Origin: Pseudogulbenkiania subflava DSM 22618
GTDB taxonomy: Bacteria > Pseudomonadota > Gammaproteobacteria > Burkholderiales > Chromobacteriaceae
Reading direction: 5' to 3'
DNA length: 64,000 nucleotides
NCBI RefSeq assembly: GCF_900177275.1
Contig: NZ_FXAG01000002.1
Location: forward strand, 117,234 to 181,233
The translations under genes were made by a program, and so were the position numbers. How positions within the stretch are numbered: the stretch's first letter is position 1; each line of letters opens with the position of its first letter. Below the pieces are notes generated by a model that saw nothing but the letters and a program-made list of their open reading frames with translations, made no database searches and was not told the DNA's origin. This document shows, piece by piece, positions 26,965 to 35,431 of the stretch.

Positions 26965-29352
26965 ATGGCAGAGAACTACGTCATCTGGTTCGAGAAGCTG
27001 CGCATGACCGACGTTGAACAGGTAGGTGGCAAGAATGCCTCCCTGGGCGAAATGATCAGTCAGCTGGCCAACTCGGGTGTCCGTGTACCCGGCGGTTTCG
27101 CCACGACGGCGGATGCCTATCGTGATTTCCTGCAGCATAACGGCCTGGCCGAGCGCATCAGCGCCGCGCTGGCCAAGCTGGACATCGACGACGTGACCGA
27201 ACTGGCCCGCGTCGGCAAGGAAATCCGCCAGTGGATTATCGATACCCCGTTCCCTGCCAAGCTTGATGCCGACATCAAGGAAGCCTGGGACAAGATGGTG
27301 GCCGATTCCGGCGGCGCGGACATCTCCGTCGCCGTACGCTCCTCCGCCACCGCGGAAGACCTGCCGGACGCCTCGTTCGCCGGTCAACAGGAAACCTTCC
27401 TGAACATCCGTGGCCTGGACAATGTCAAGGAAGCCATGAAGCACGTCTTCGCTTCCCTGTACAACGACCGCGCCATCTCCTACCGCGTGCACAAGGGCTT
27501 CGCCCATGACGTAGTGGCTCTGTCGGCCGGCGTGCAGCGCATGGTGCGTTCCGACTCCGGCGCGGCCGGCGTGATGTTCACCATCGATACCGAATCCGGT
27601 TTCGAAGACGTGGTCTTCATCACCGCTTCCTACGGCCTCGGCGAGACCGTGGTGCAAGGCGCCGTGAACCCGGACGAATTCTACGTTCACAAGCCGACCC
27701 TGAAGGCTGGCCGCCCGGCCATCCTGCGCAAGACCCTGGGCTCCAAGCTGATCAAGATGGAGTTCACCGACGCCTCGCAAGCCGGCCGTTCGGTGAAAAC
27801 CGTCGACGTGGCCGACGCCGACCGCAAGCAGTTCTCCATCACCGACGCCGAAGTGGCAGAACTGGCCCAGTACGCGCTGATCATCGAGAAGCACTATGGT
27901 CGTCCGATGGACATCGAGTGGGGCCGCGACGGTCTGGACGGCAAGCTGTACATCCTGCAGGCCCGCCCGGAAACCGTGAAGTCGCAGGAAGACCGCAAGG
28001 ACACCCTGCGCCGCTACCGCCTGAACACCAAGTCCACCGTGCTGGCCGAAGGCCGCGCCATCGGCCAGAAGATCGGCCAGGGCACCGTGCGCCTGATCAA
28101 GGATGCGTCCGAGATGGATACCGTCAAGGCCGGTGACGTGCTGGTGACCGATATGACCGACCCGGATTGGGAACCGGTGATGAAGCGCGCCGCCGCCATC
28201 GTCACCAACCGTGGCGGTCGTACCTGCCACGCCGCGATCATCGCGCGCGAACTGGGCATCCCGGCCGTGGTCGGCTGTGGTGACGCTACCGACGTGCTGC
28301 GTGACGGCATGCAGGTCACCGTGTCCTGCGCCGAAGGCGACACCGGCAACATCTACGACGGCCTGCTCGAAGTCGAAGTCATCGACCTCGAACTGGACAA
28401 GATGCCGGAATCCCCGGTCAAGATCATGATGAACGTCGGCAACCCGGAACTGGCCTTCGACTTCGCGCAGCTGCCGAACGAAGGCGTGGGTCTGGCGCGC
28501 ATGGAGTTCGTGATCAACCGTCAGATCGGTATCCACCCGAAAGCGCTGCTCGAGTTCGATACGCTGTCGGCCGACCTGAAAGCCACCATCACCGATCGCA
28601 TCGCCGGTTACGCCAGCCCGGTCGACTTCTACGTCGACAAGATCGCCGAAGGCGTGTCCACCCTGGCGGCCGCGTTCTACCCGAAAAAGGTCATCGTGCG
28701 TATGTCCGACTTCAAGTCGAACGAGTACGCCAACCTGATCGGCGGCCAGCTGTACGAACCGCACGAAGAGAACCCGATGCTGGGCTTCCGTGGCGCCGCA
28801 CGCTACGTGGCCGAGAGCTTCCGCGACTGCTTCGAGCTGGAATGCCGCGCCATCAAGAAAGTGCGCGACGTGATGGGCCTCACCAACGTGGAAGTGATGA
28901 TCCCGTTCGTGCGCACCCTGGCCGAAGCCGAGAAAGTCATCGAGATCCTGGCCGCCAACGGCCTGAAGCGTGGCGATAACGGCCTGCGCCTGATCATGAT
29001 GTGCGAACTGCCGACCAACGCGGTTCTGGCCGAGCGCTTCCTGGAGCACTTCGACGGCTTCTCCATCGGCTCCAACGACATGACCCAGCTCACCCTGGGC
29101 GTGGACCGCGACTCCGGCGGCCCGATCGCTTCGACCTTCGACGAGCGCAACGACGCCGTGAAGGCCATGCTGCACATGGCGATCCAAGCTTGCCGCAAGC
29201 TGAACAAGTATGTCGGCATCTGCGGTCAGGGCCCGTCCGATCATCCGGACTTCGCCAAGTGGCTGGTGGAAGAGGGCATCGAGACCATCTCGCTGAACCC
29301 GGACACCGTGGTCGAGACCTGGATCTACCTGGCCAAGGAACTGAACGCCTGA
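26965..29352 (+). CDS. ppsA: Phosphoenolpyruvate synthase
   Basis: Converts pyruvate + ATP + water to PEP + AMP + phosphate, needed for gluconeogenesis from C3 acids. The 795-residue protein has the N-terminal ATP-grasp-like nucleotide domain (about 1-350), the swivelling phospho-His domain with GGRTCHAAI (His422), and the PEP/pyruvate TIM barrel with [16 protein letters not shown] and CGQGPSD near the C-terminus. The ATG at 26965 has AGGAAG upstream; the GTG just before it is less well placed. A terminator follows. Confidence 0.97.
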   Translation: MAENYVIWFEKLRMTDVEQVGGKNASLGEMISQLANSGVRVPGGFATTADAYRDFLQHNGLAERISAALAKLDIDDVTELARVGKEIRQWIIDTPFPAKLDADIKEAWDKMVADSGGADISVAVRSSATAEDLPDASFAGQQETFLNIRGLDNVKEAMKHVFASLYNDRAISYRVHKGFAHDVVALSAGVQRMVRSDSGAAGVMFTIDTESGFEDVVFITASYGLGETVVQGAVNPDEFYVHKPTLKAGRPAILRKTLGSKLIKMEFTDASQAGRSVKTVDVADADRKQFSITDAEVAELAQYALIIEKHYGRPMDIEWGRDGLDGKLYILQARPETVKSQEDRKDTLRRYRLNTKSTVLAEGRAIGQKIGQGTVRLIKDASEMDTVKAGDVLVTDMTDPDWEPVMKRAAAIVTNRGGRTCHAAIIARELGIPAVVGCGDATDVLRDGMQVTVSCAEGDTGNIYDGLLEVEVIDLELDKMPESPVKIMMNVGNPELAFDFAQLPNEGVGLARMEFVINRQIGIHPKALLEFDTLSADLKATITDRIAGYASPVDFYVDKIAEGVSTLAAAFYPKKVIVRMSDFKSNEYANLIGGQLYEPHEENPMLGFRGAARYVAESFRDCFELECRAIKKVRDVMGLTNVEVMIPFVRTLAEAEKVIEILAANGLKRGDNGLRLIMMCELPTNAVLAERFLEHFDGFSIGSNDMTQLTLGVDRDSGGPIASTFDERNDAVKAMLHMAIQACRKLNKYVGICGQGPSDHPDFAKWLVEEGIETISLNPDTVVETWIYLAKELNA

Positions 29353-29376
29353 GTCGTCGCCCGTCGATGACCCACG

Positions 29377-29404
29377 AAACCGCCCCTCGAGGGCGGTTTT
29401 TCTT
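29377..29404 (+). terminator. Intrinsic terminator after ppsA
   Basis: AAACCGCCC and GGGCGGTTT pair around CTCGA, followed by a T-run. Confidence 0.9.
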
Positions 29405-29579
29405 TGCTCGCAGCGCCGATGCAGCTGGTCAGGCCTAGGCAAGGTGACCATGAAGGCGGGCGTGATCGACCGAGCATGGTTGGCGGGAGGGATTAGAATC
29501 GTCCTGCATTTGTCGTTGCGGGCGCTATGCTGAAGTTGTGCCCGCCTGACGGGCTTTCCTCATCTCCAGGGAGAACAAC

Positions 29580-29789
29580 ATGAGCAAGCACGTCTACAAG
29601 ATGGTGGAACTGGTCGGTTCCTCCTCCGAGGGCAGCGACGATGCCATTCGCACCGCCATCACCAAGGCCGGTGCCACGCTGAAGCACATCGACTGGTTCG
29701 AGGTGCTGGAAACGCGCGGCCATGTTGTCGACGGCGCCATCGCCCACTGGCAGGTGACGATCAAGGTGGGTTTCCGCGTCGAGGATTGA
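29580..29789 (+). CDS. Dodecin (flavin-binding storage protein)
   Basis: A 69-residue protein of the dodecin family, which forms hollow 12-mers that bind FMN/riboflavin or CoA. The family signatures HVYKMVELVGSSSEG, and HWQVTIKVGFRVED at the end, are intact, and the flavin-stacking Trp is in the segment IDWFEV. AGGGAG precedes the ATG. It is a single gene; a LysR gene converges from the right. Confidence 0.93.
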   Translation: MSKHVYKMVELVGSSSEGSDDAIRTAITKAGATLKHIDWFEVLETRGHVVDGAIAHWQVTIKVGFRVED

Positions 29790-29813
29790 GCCTGACCGGT
29801 TCGCCGCTGTTGT

Positions 29814-30743
29814 TCAGGAATGGCGCTCGTCGTCGCCCAGGATGGTGCGCAGGCGCGGCACCACCAGTTGCAGGAAGGCTTCGTACTTCTTCGGCATCGG
29901 GTGGCGATAGGGGTAGACCAGGAACACCGGCCAGCCGGAAGTGCGCCAGCCGGGCAATACCGGGATGAGTTCGCCGCGTGCCAGCTGCGGGCTGACCACG
30001 TATTGCGGCAACAGGCCGATGCCCACGCCGGCACAGGCGGCGTTGGCGATCACCGCGTACTGGTCGCACAGCAGCGTCGGCCGGATGGCGAGCGAAACGA
30101 ACTGGCCGTCCTTTTCCAGCCGCCAGTCGAGGCCGGTTTCGTTATAGCTGTTGTGTAGCAGCTGGTGCTTGAGCAGGTCTTCCGGCGTCTGTGGGATGCC
30201 GGCCCGCTCCAGGTAGGCCGGCGCGGCGTACAGCTCTTCCCAGACGAAACCGATCGATTTGGCTACCAGCCGGTCGTCGTGTACCGCCCGGGAGCGCAGG
30301 CAGAAGTCGAGGCCGGCGTCCACCGGGTCCTGCAGCCGGTTTTCGGCCACCAGCTCCATCTCCAGGGCGGGGTGGAGCTCGGCCAGCTCGCCCAGCAGCG
30401 GCGCCAGGAGGTATTGCGCGAATGACATGGTCGAGCTCACGCGCAGCGGACCGCCGATGGCGCCCTGGGCTTCCTCGATGTCGGGTCGCACCTTGTCGAG
30501 CATGCTGCGCAGTTGTGCAGCATGGCAGGCCAGGCGCCGCCCGGCCTCGGTCAGCGCCACGCGCCGGGTGTTGCGCAGCACCAGCACCGTCCCCAGATCG
30601 TGCTCCAGATCCTTCACCAGCTGACTGATCCGGCTCTTGGCGCAGCCGATGGCCTCGGCCGCTGCGGTAAAGCTGCCGAGCCGCGCCAGGGCGTCGAAGG
30701 CGAGCAGGGCGTCGGGGGAGGGGATGTGTGGGTTTGTTTTCAT
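29814..30743 (-). CDS. LysR family transcriptional regulator
   Basis: A 309-residue LysR-type regulator with an N-terminal winged HTH (about 8-66, including TAAAEAIGCAKSRISQLVKDLEHDLG) and a C-terminal substrate-binding domain. It belongs to the CrgA/AaeR-like branch by look (short LysR-type proteins acting on transporters or oxidoreductases). The target is unknown; LysR regulators often control the divergent neighbour, here a weak small reading frame and, further on, an EamA transporter gene. Confidence 0.9.
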   Translation of the reverse strand: MKTNPHIPSPDALLAFDALARLGSFTAAAEAIGCAKSRISQLVKDLEHDLGTVLVLRNTRRVALTEAGRRLACHAAQLRSMLDKVRPDIEEAQGAIGGPLRVSSTMSFAQYLLAPLLGELAELHPALEMELVAENRLQDPVDAGLDFCLRSRAVHDDRLVAKSIGFVWEELYAAPAYLERAGIPQTPEDLLKHQLLHNSYNETGLDWRLEKDGQFVSLAIRPTLLCDQYAVIANAACAGVGIGLLPQYVVSPQLARGELIPVLPGWRTSGWPVFLVYPYRHPMPKKYEAFLQLVVPRLRTILGDDERHS

Positions 30744-31193
30744 ACCAGAACAATGTGTTGCTTTTGTCGCTATTTTTATCAGTTTAATGGCTAACTATGC
30801 TTTGTGCATGCCTATTTTCCGAACAGTGAGGGCATCATGCACAAATCCTCCTCGTGTGCTGCCGGGGTTTGCCTGGCGCCTGCTCCCAGCTTGGCGCTTC
30901 GTTTCGCTAGCGTCTTCCGGCAAGCGTTTTTACTCCGCTGGCGGCGGCGCCACGCCTTGCCCGCCATGCCGGACCAATACCACGCCGAACTGGAGCGGCT
31001 GGGCGTGCGGCTGCGGCCGATCGAGCCTCCCTCCGTGTCGCTGCTACGCCTGCCGCCGCCGTAGCCCGCGACTGGGCAGCGGGTATGCCGTCTACGTTCG
31101 ACAATCGCCAGCCGTCTTTGCGACAATACACTTGTCTATTCAACTCGGCCACCTTTGCCTGGTGGCCGCTTTTGTCATTGTTCAAGGACCGTC
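30744..31193. promoter_or_regulatory. 450-bp intergenic region between a LysR gene and an EamA gene
   Basis: The first 90 bp are AT-rich and must contain the LysR gene promoter and any LysR box (a stretch of ATTTTTATCAGTTTAAT is seen, but no clean T-N11-A site stands out). The middle is occupied by a doubtful small frame at 30837-31064. The rest shows no clear structure. Confidence 0.4.
30837..31064 (+). CDS. Doubtful small basic protein (75 aa)
   Basis: A possible 75-residue frame starting after GAGGGC. It is rich in Arg, Ala and Pro, with LLRWRRRH near the middle and a C-terminal segment QYHAELERLGVRLRPIEPP that faintly recalls short DUF1127-like proteins. It is divergent from the LysR gene, the usual place for a LysR target. 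There is no firm family match; it could equally be non-coding. Confidence 0.35.
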   Translation: MHKSSSCAAGVCLAPAPSLALRFASVFRQAFLLRWRRRHALPAMPDQYHAELERLGVRLRPIEPPSVSLLRLPPP

Positions 31194-32084
31194 ATGCTGC
31201 CGTACCTGGCCCTGTCGCTCGCCATGTTGTTGTGGGCAAGTTCGTTCATCGCGCTGAAATATGTATTCTCGGTGTTCGACCCGATGGTGGTGCTATTTGC
31301 CCGCATGGTGATCGCTACGCTCTGCCTGCTGCCTTTGATGCTGCGTCCCGGCGTACGTCGACGTTATCAGCAAGGCGACTGGAAATGGCTCGTCGCGCTG
31401 GCGCTGGCCGAACCCTGCCTGTACTTCCTGCTGGAGGCGCGCGCGCTGGTGTATACCAGTGCCTCGCAGGCCGGGGTGATCACCGCCACGCTGCCGCTGT
31501 TGACCTCGCTCGGTGCCTTGCTGTTTCTCAAGGAACGGCTGGGGCGCACGGTCTGGTTGGGTATCGCGGTATCGTTCGCCGGTGTGTTGTGGCTGACGCT
31601 GACCGGCGAGCAGAGCGCCGACGCACCGAATCCCTTGCTCGGCAACGCGCTGGAGTTCCTGGCGATGGTGTGTGCCACCGGTTATATCCTGATCGCCAAG
31701 AAGCTGTCGGTGCGCTATTCGGCGCTGGTGATCACCGCGGCGCAGACGGTGCTTGGCATGCTGTGGTTCGGCGCGCTGCTGTTCACGCCGTGGGTGACGC
31801 TGCCGCAGACCTTGCCGCTGTGGCCGAGCCTGTGGGTGCTGTACCTGGGGGCGGGAATCACGCTCGGCGCCTATGGGCTCTATACCTGGTCGGTGAGCCG
31901 CGTGCCGGTGGCGATGGCGGGGGCCTTCGTCAACCTGATTCCGGTGTTCACGGTGTTGCTGGCCTGGATCATCCTGGGGGAGACGCTGTCGGCTCAGCAG
32001 CAGCTCGCCTGCCTGCTGGTGTTCGGTGGGGTGCTGATCAGCCAGCGCAAGCCGGGGGCGCGCGCCCAAACCACGCAGGCTTGA
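31194..32084 (+). CDS. EamA/DMT family transporter
   Basis: A 296-residue inner membrane protein with ten predicted helices in two EamA repeats, as in RhaT/YdcZ/PecM-type metabolite exporters. The first repeat begins LALSLAMLLWASSFIALKY and the second covers residues 150-285. Start 31194 is backed by AAGGA eight bases upstream. Substrate is unknown; amino acids or related metabolites are usual. Confidence 0.9.
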   Translation: MLPYLALSLAMLLWASSFIALKYVFSVFDPMVVLFARMVIATLCLLPLMLRPGVRRRYQQGDWKWLVALALAEPCLYFLLEARALVYTSASQAGVITATLPLLTSLGALLFLKERLGRTVWLGIAVSFAGVLWLTLTGEQSADAPNPLLGNALEFLAMVCATGYILIAKKLSVRYSALVITAAQTVLGMLWFGALLFTPWVTLPQTLPLWPSLWVLYLGAGITLGAYGLYTWSVSRVPVAMAGAFVNLIPVFTVLLAWIILGETLSAQQQLACLLVFGGVLISQRKPGARAQTTQA

Positions 32085-32147
32085 TTCGCCACGAGGCGGG
32101 TCGCTACAGTTCGGCATGACAAAACGCTGAACAAGGAAACCCGCTTC

Positions 32148-32927
32148 ATGACTCGAACCGTTTCGCTGACGGCCCGCCTGCTGGCTGGCGGCCTGGCGCT
32201 GCTGATCGGCACGGCTCAGGCCACCGAATCGCCCCCCATCGCTCCCCAGGCCGCGCCGGTATCCGTCCACGCCGACGAACATGGCCATAGTTCCGAGCTG
32301 GCCCAGGTGAAGGGAGCGGTCGACGCCATCGTCAACGCCAACCTGCGCTACATGAGGACGCACGCGCCGGGCTACTTCGAGCGCTTTGCCGACAAGCAGA
32401 CGCCGCGTGCCACGGTGGTCACCTGCTCCGATTCGCGAGTGCAGGCCGACGCCTTCTCTGCCGATGCCGTCAATGAACTGTTCATGGTGCGCGACATCGG
32501 CAATCAGCTGGCCACGGCGGAAGGCTCGGTGGAGTATGGCGTGCGCCATTTGCACACACCGCTGCTGCTGATCGTCGGCCATGCCGTGTGCGGCGCGGTG
32601 AAGGCGGCCTCCGGCGATTATTCCGGCATCGAGCCGGCCATCGCCAAGGAACTCGCCACCATCAACATTCCCAAGGGCATCGACGTCACCGACGGGGTGT
32701 TGCTCAACGTCAACAACCAGGTGGACGCTGCGCTGCTGAAGTTCGCGGGCGAGGTGGAGTCGGGCAAGCTCGCGGTGATCGGCGCCTTCTACGACTTCCG
32801 CAACGATCTGCGTCAGGGCTACGGCAAGCTGGTGCTCACCAACATCAATGGCGAGACCGAGCCGGCACGCATCCGCGACATCGTCAAGAACGGCCGCTTT
32901 TTCCAGCTCAGCGAGGCGCAGCCGTAA
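32148..32927 (+). CDS. Periplasmic beta-class carbonic anhydrase
   Basis: A 259-residue zinc enzyme that interconverts CO2 and bicarbonate. A signal peptide (about 1-25, ending GTAQA) sends it to the periplasm, which is less common for beta-class enzymes. Zinc ligands and catalytic pair are Cys93, Asp95 and Arg97 (CSDSR), and His145 and Cys148 (GHAVCG). AAGGAAACC precedes the ATG. A terminator follows. Confidence 0.92.
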   Translation: MTRTVSLTARLLAGGLALLIGTAQATESPPIAPQAAPVSVHADEHGHSSELAQVKGAVDAIVNANLRYMRTHAPGYFERFADKQTPRATVVTCSDSRVQADAFSADAVNELFMVRDIGNQLATAEGSVEYGVRHLHTPLLLIVGHAVCGAVKAASGDYSGIEPAIAKELATINIPKGIDVTDGVLLNVNNQVDAALLKFAGEVESGKLAVIGAFYDFRNDLRQGYGKLVLTNINGETEPARIRDIVKNGRFFQLSEAQP

Positions 32928-32960
32928 CACTCTTTGCTCGTCATCATGCCCAATGACCCG

Positions 32961-32982
32961 CCCGGCTCCGTGCCGGGTTTTT
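32961..32982 (+). terminator. Intrinsic terminator after the carbonic anhydrase gene
   Basis: CCCGGC and GCCGGG pair around TCCGT, followed by TTTTTC. It overlaps the end of the convergent lysR gene by one base or so and may serve both strands poorly. Confidence 0.7.
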
Positions 32983-33905
32983 CATTCCATGGCCAGGGCT
33001 GCCTCCAACTGCGAGGTGAGTTCGGCCGCCTGCTGTTGCAGGGCTTTTGCGAAGTGTTCGGCCAACTGCGAAGAGGGGCGGTGCTCGGGGCGCACCACAC
33101 TGACGGTGAACGGGATCGACACCGTGAAGCGGCGTATGGAGAGGCCGTGGCCGGCGTAATCGAGCGCGGTGAGCGGGTTGATTACGGCCACGCCGAGTCC
33201 GGCGCGTACCATGGCGCACACCGAGGCGGCGCTGTGCGTTTCCACTACCAGCCGACGTTCGATGCCGGCCTGGCCGAACAGGCTGTCGAGCTGCTGGCGG
33301 TAGGGGTCGGTGGCCGACAGGCTGATGAAGTTCTGCCCCGCCAGGTCGATGGGTGCCAGCGCATTTTTCGCCAGCAGGGGGTGGCCATCCGGCAGCACGC
33401 ATACCTCGTCGGCCCGCAGCAGCGGGGCGATGCGGGTGCCGGCCGGGGCGGTGCCGTGCTCGGTCAGCCCTAGGTCGTGGCGTTGCGCCGACAGCCATTC
33501 CTCCAACAGCGGCGACTCCTGCGGCACGATGCTCAGGCTGACCTCGGGATAGATCTCGAGGAAGCGCCGGCACACCTCGGGCAGTAGCGATTGCGAGAAG
33601 GCCGGCAGGCAGGCGATGGAGAGCTGACCCTGCTGGAACTGGCGGATCGAAGCGGCGGTATTGCGGATGCGCTCGAGCCCGAAGTAGGAGCGCTGCACCT
33701 CCTCGAACAGCATCAGTGCCTGCGCCGTCGGCTGCAGCCGGCCGCGCACGCGGTCGAACAGGGTCAAGCCGGTCAGCGTTTCCAGCCGCGCCAGTTCGCG
33801 GCTGACGGTGGGCTGCGAGGTGTGCAGCAGGTCGGCGGCGCCGGTGACACTGCCGGAGGTCATGACGGCCCAGAAGATTTCGATGTGGCGCAGACTGAGG
33901 GACAT
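32982..33905 (-). CDS. lysR: LysR, activator of lysA
   Basis: A 307-residue LysR-type regulator with the HTH TGAADLLHTSQPTVSRELAR and an effector domain. Long segments such as QGQLSIACLPAFSQS, VPQESPLLEEWLSAQRHD and ETHSAASVCAMVRAG are nearly as in E. coli LysR, which activates lysA when diaminopimelate accumulates and lysine is low. The divergent neighbour is a lysA gene, as in E. coli, so the same job is expected here. Confidence 0.93.
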   Translation of the reverse strand: MSLSLRHIEIFWAVMTSGSVTGAADLLHTSQPTVSRELARLETLTGLTLFDRVRGRLQPTAQALMLFEEVQRSYFGLERIRNTAASIRQFQQGQLSIACLPAFSQSLLPEVCRRFLEIYPEVSLSIVPQESPLLEEWLSAQRHDLGLTEHGTAPAGTRIAPLLRADEVCVLPDGHPLLAKNALAPIDLAGQNFISLSATDPYRQQLDSLFGQAGIERRLVVETHSAASVCAMVRAGLGVAVINPLTALDYAGHGLSIRRFTVSIPFTVSVVRPEHRPSSQLAEHFAKALQQQAAELTSQLEAALAME

Positions 33906-34075
33906 GGCATGGAGTGGCGGTAGCGAATCAATCCATATCGTACATGAATAACCATGGTGAAAAACGATATTTTATGAAATGGCTGCACTAGGGCATGATG
34001 CCTATCGATGCTGCGGCGTTCCGCGCCGCCCCCGATAACCGTGCCGCGCCGGTCGCGGCCCAGGAGCCTTGCCGT
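33906..34075. promoter_or_regulatory. lysR-lysA divergent control region
   Basis: 170 bp between the two start codons. The part next to lysR is AT-rich (CATATCGTACATGAATAACCATGG, ACGATATTTTATGAAATGG) and is the likely place for the LysR binding site and both promoters. A longer lysA reading frame from 33995 is possible but runs over this region. Confidence 0.5.
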
Positions 34076-35317
34076 ATGACGACCCCTTCTCCCGAATTGC
34101 TCGACGCCATTGCCCGTGAACACGGTACCCCGGTGTGGATTTACGATGCTGCAGTGATCCGCGAGCGCATCGCCCAACTGCGTGACTTCGACGTGATTCG
34201 CTTCGCGCAGAAGGCCTGCTCCAACACCCATATCCTGCGCCTGATGCGCGAGGAGGGTGTGGTGGTCGACGCGGTGTCGCTGGGTGAGATCGAGCGTGCG
34301 TTGGCCGCCGGCTTCAGCGGGCGGGGTGAGGAACCGTCCGGCATCGTGCTTACCGCCGACCTGCTCGACCAGGCCACGCTGGCGCGCGTGGTCGAGGAGC
34401 AGATTCCGGTCAACGCCGGCTCCATCGACATGCTGCGTCAGTTGGGTGCTGTGTCCCCTGGGCATCGCGTCTGGCTGCGCATCAACCCGGGCTTCGGCCA
34501 CGGCCACAGCAACAAGACCAACACTGGTGGCGAGAACAGCAAGCATGGCATCTGGCACGAACAGCTGTCGGACGCGCTGAAAGTGATCGGCGAGCACGGT
34601 CTCAAGCTGGTCGGCCTGCACATGCACATCGGCTCCGGCGTCGACTACGGCCATCTGCAGCAAGTGTGCGGCGCCATGGTCGAGCTGGTGGCTGGCATGG
34701 GGCACGACCTCGAAGCGATCTCGGCCGGCGGCGGCCTGTCGATTCCGTACCGCGAGGGCGATGCGCGCATCGACACCGCGCACTACTTCGGGCTGTGGGA
34801 CGCGGCGCGCAAAGAGATCGAGGCTAAGCTGGGCCACCCTGTGCGCCTCGAGATCGAGCCGGGCCGCTTCCTGGTGGCCGAATCCGGCGTGCTGCTGGCC
34901 GAAGTGCGTGCGGTCAAGGACATGGGCAGCCGCCACTTCGTGCTGGTAGATGCGGGCTTCAACGATCTGATGCGGCCGTCGATGTACGGCAGCTACCACG
35001 GCATCTCACTCGTCGCCCAGGGCCGGCCGCAGCCGGCGGCCGATGTGTTGGTGCCGACTGTGGTGGCCGGGCCGCTGTGCGAATCGGGCGACGTGTTCAC
35101 CCAGGAGGACGGCGGCGTGGTGGTGACGCGCGATCTGCCGCCGTGCCAGGTGGGCGATTACCTGCTGTTCCACGACACCGGCGCCTACGGTGCGTCGATG
35201 TCGTCCAACTACAATAGCCGCCCGCTGTTGCCCGAGGTGCTGATCGACGGCGACTTCGCGCGCCTGATCCGCCGCCGCCAGACGATGGTGGAGCTGTTGG
35301 CGCTGGAAGCGGTGTAA
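34076..35317 (+). CDS. lysA: Diaminopimelate decarboxylase
   Basis: PLP enzyme of the last step of lysine synthesis. The 413-residue protein has the PLP-lysine motif VIRFAQKACSN, the glycine loop SAGGGLSIPY, and the C-terminal GPLCESGDVFTQ and DTGAYGASMSSNYNSRP. These match the E. coli enzyme closely along the whole length, unlike the shorter type that most betaproteobacteria keep next to cyaY. Start 34076 follows CAGGAGCC. Divergent lysR is upstream and a terminator downstream. Confidence 0.96.
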   Translation: MTTPSPELLDAIAREHGTPVWIYDAAVIRERIAQLRDFDVIRFAQKACSNTHILRLMREEGVVVDAVSLGEIERALAAGFSGRGEEPSGIVLTADLLDQATLARVVEEQIPVNAGSIDMLRQLGAVSPGHRVWLRINPGFGHGHSNKTNTGGENSKHGIWHEQLSDALKVIGEHGLKLVGLHMHIGSGVDYGHLQQVCGAMVELVAGMGHDLEAISAGGGLSIPYREGDARIDTAHYFGLWDAARKEIEAKLGHPVRLEIEPGRFLVAESGVLLAEVRAVKDMGSRHFVLVDAGFNDLMRPSMYGSYHGISLVAQGRPQPAADVLVPTVVAGPLCESGDVFTQEDGGVVVTRDLPPCQVGDYLLFHDTGAYGASMSSNYNSRPLLPEVLIDGDFARLIRRRQTMVELLALEAV

Positions 35318-35340
35318 AGCGCATTCGACACCGCGTGAAA

Positions 35341-35371
35341 AAGCCGTGCTCCCAAGGGGCACGGCTTTTTT
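35341..35371 (+). terminator. Intrinsic terminator after lysA
   Basis: AAGCCGTGC and GCACGGCTT pair, with TTTTTTG after. The upstream A-run gives it two-way character for the convergent mfd gene. Confidence 0.88.
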
Positions 35372-35431
35372 GTCGCTCTTGTCCGCGGGGAGGCCGAGGC
35401 GGCGGATCGCCCCCGTCAGGGGGCATCCGCC

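Noticed and set aside
26908-29451. 847-codon minus-strand frame opposite ppsA
   Set aside because: Shadow of ppsA, without start signals or recognisable domains.
30744-31193. Search for a clean LysR box and a certain gene in this gap
   Set aside because: No T-N11-A dyad stood out and the small frame at 30837 lacks support, so only a low-confidence entry is given.
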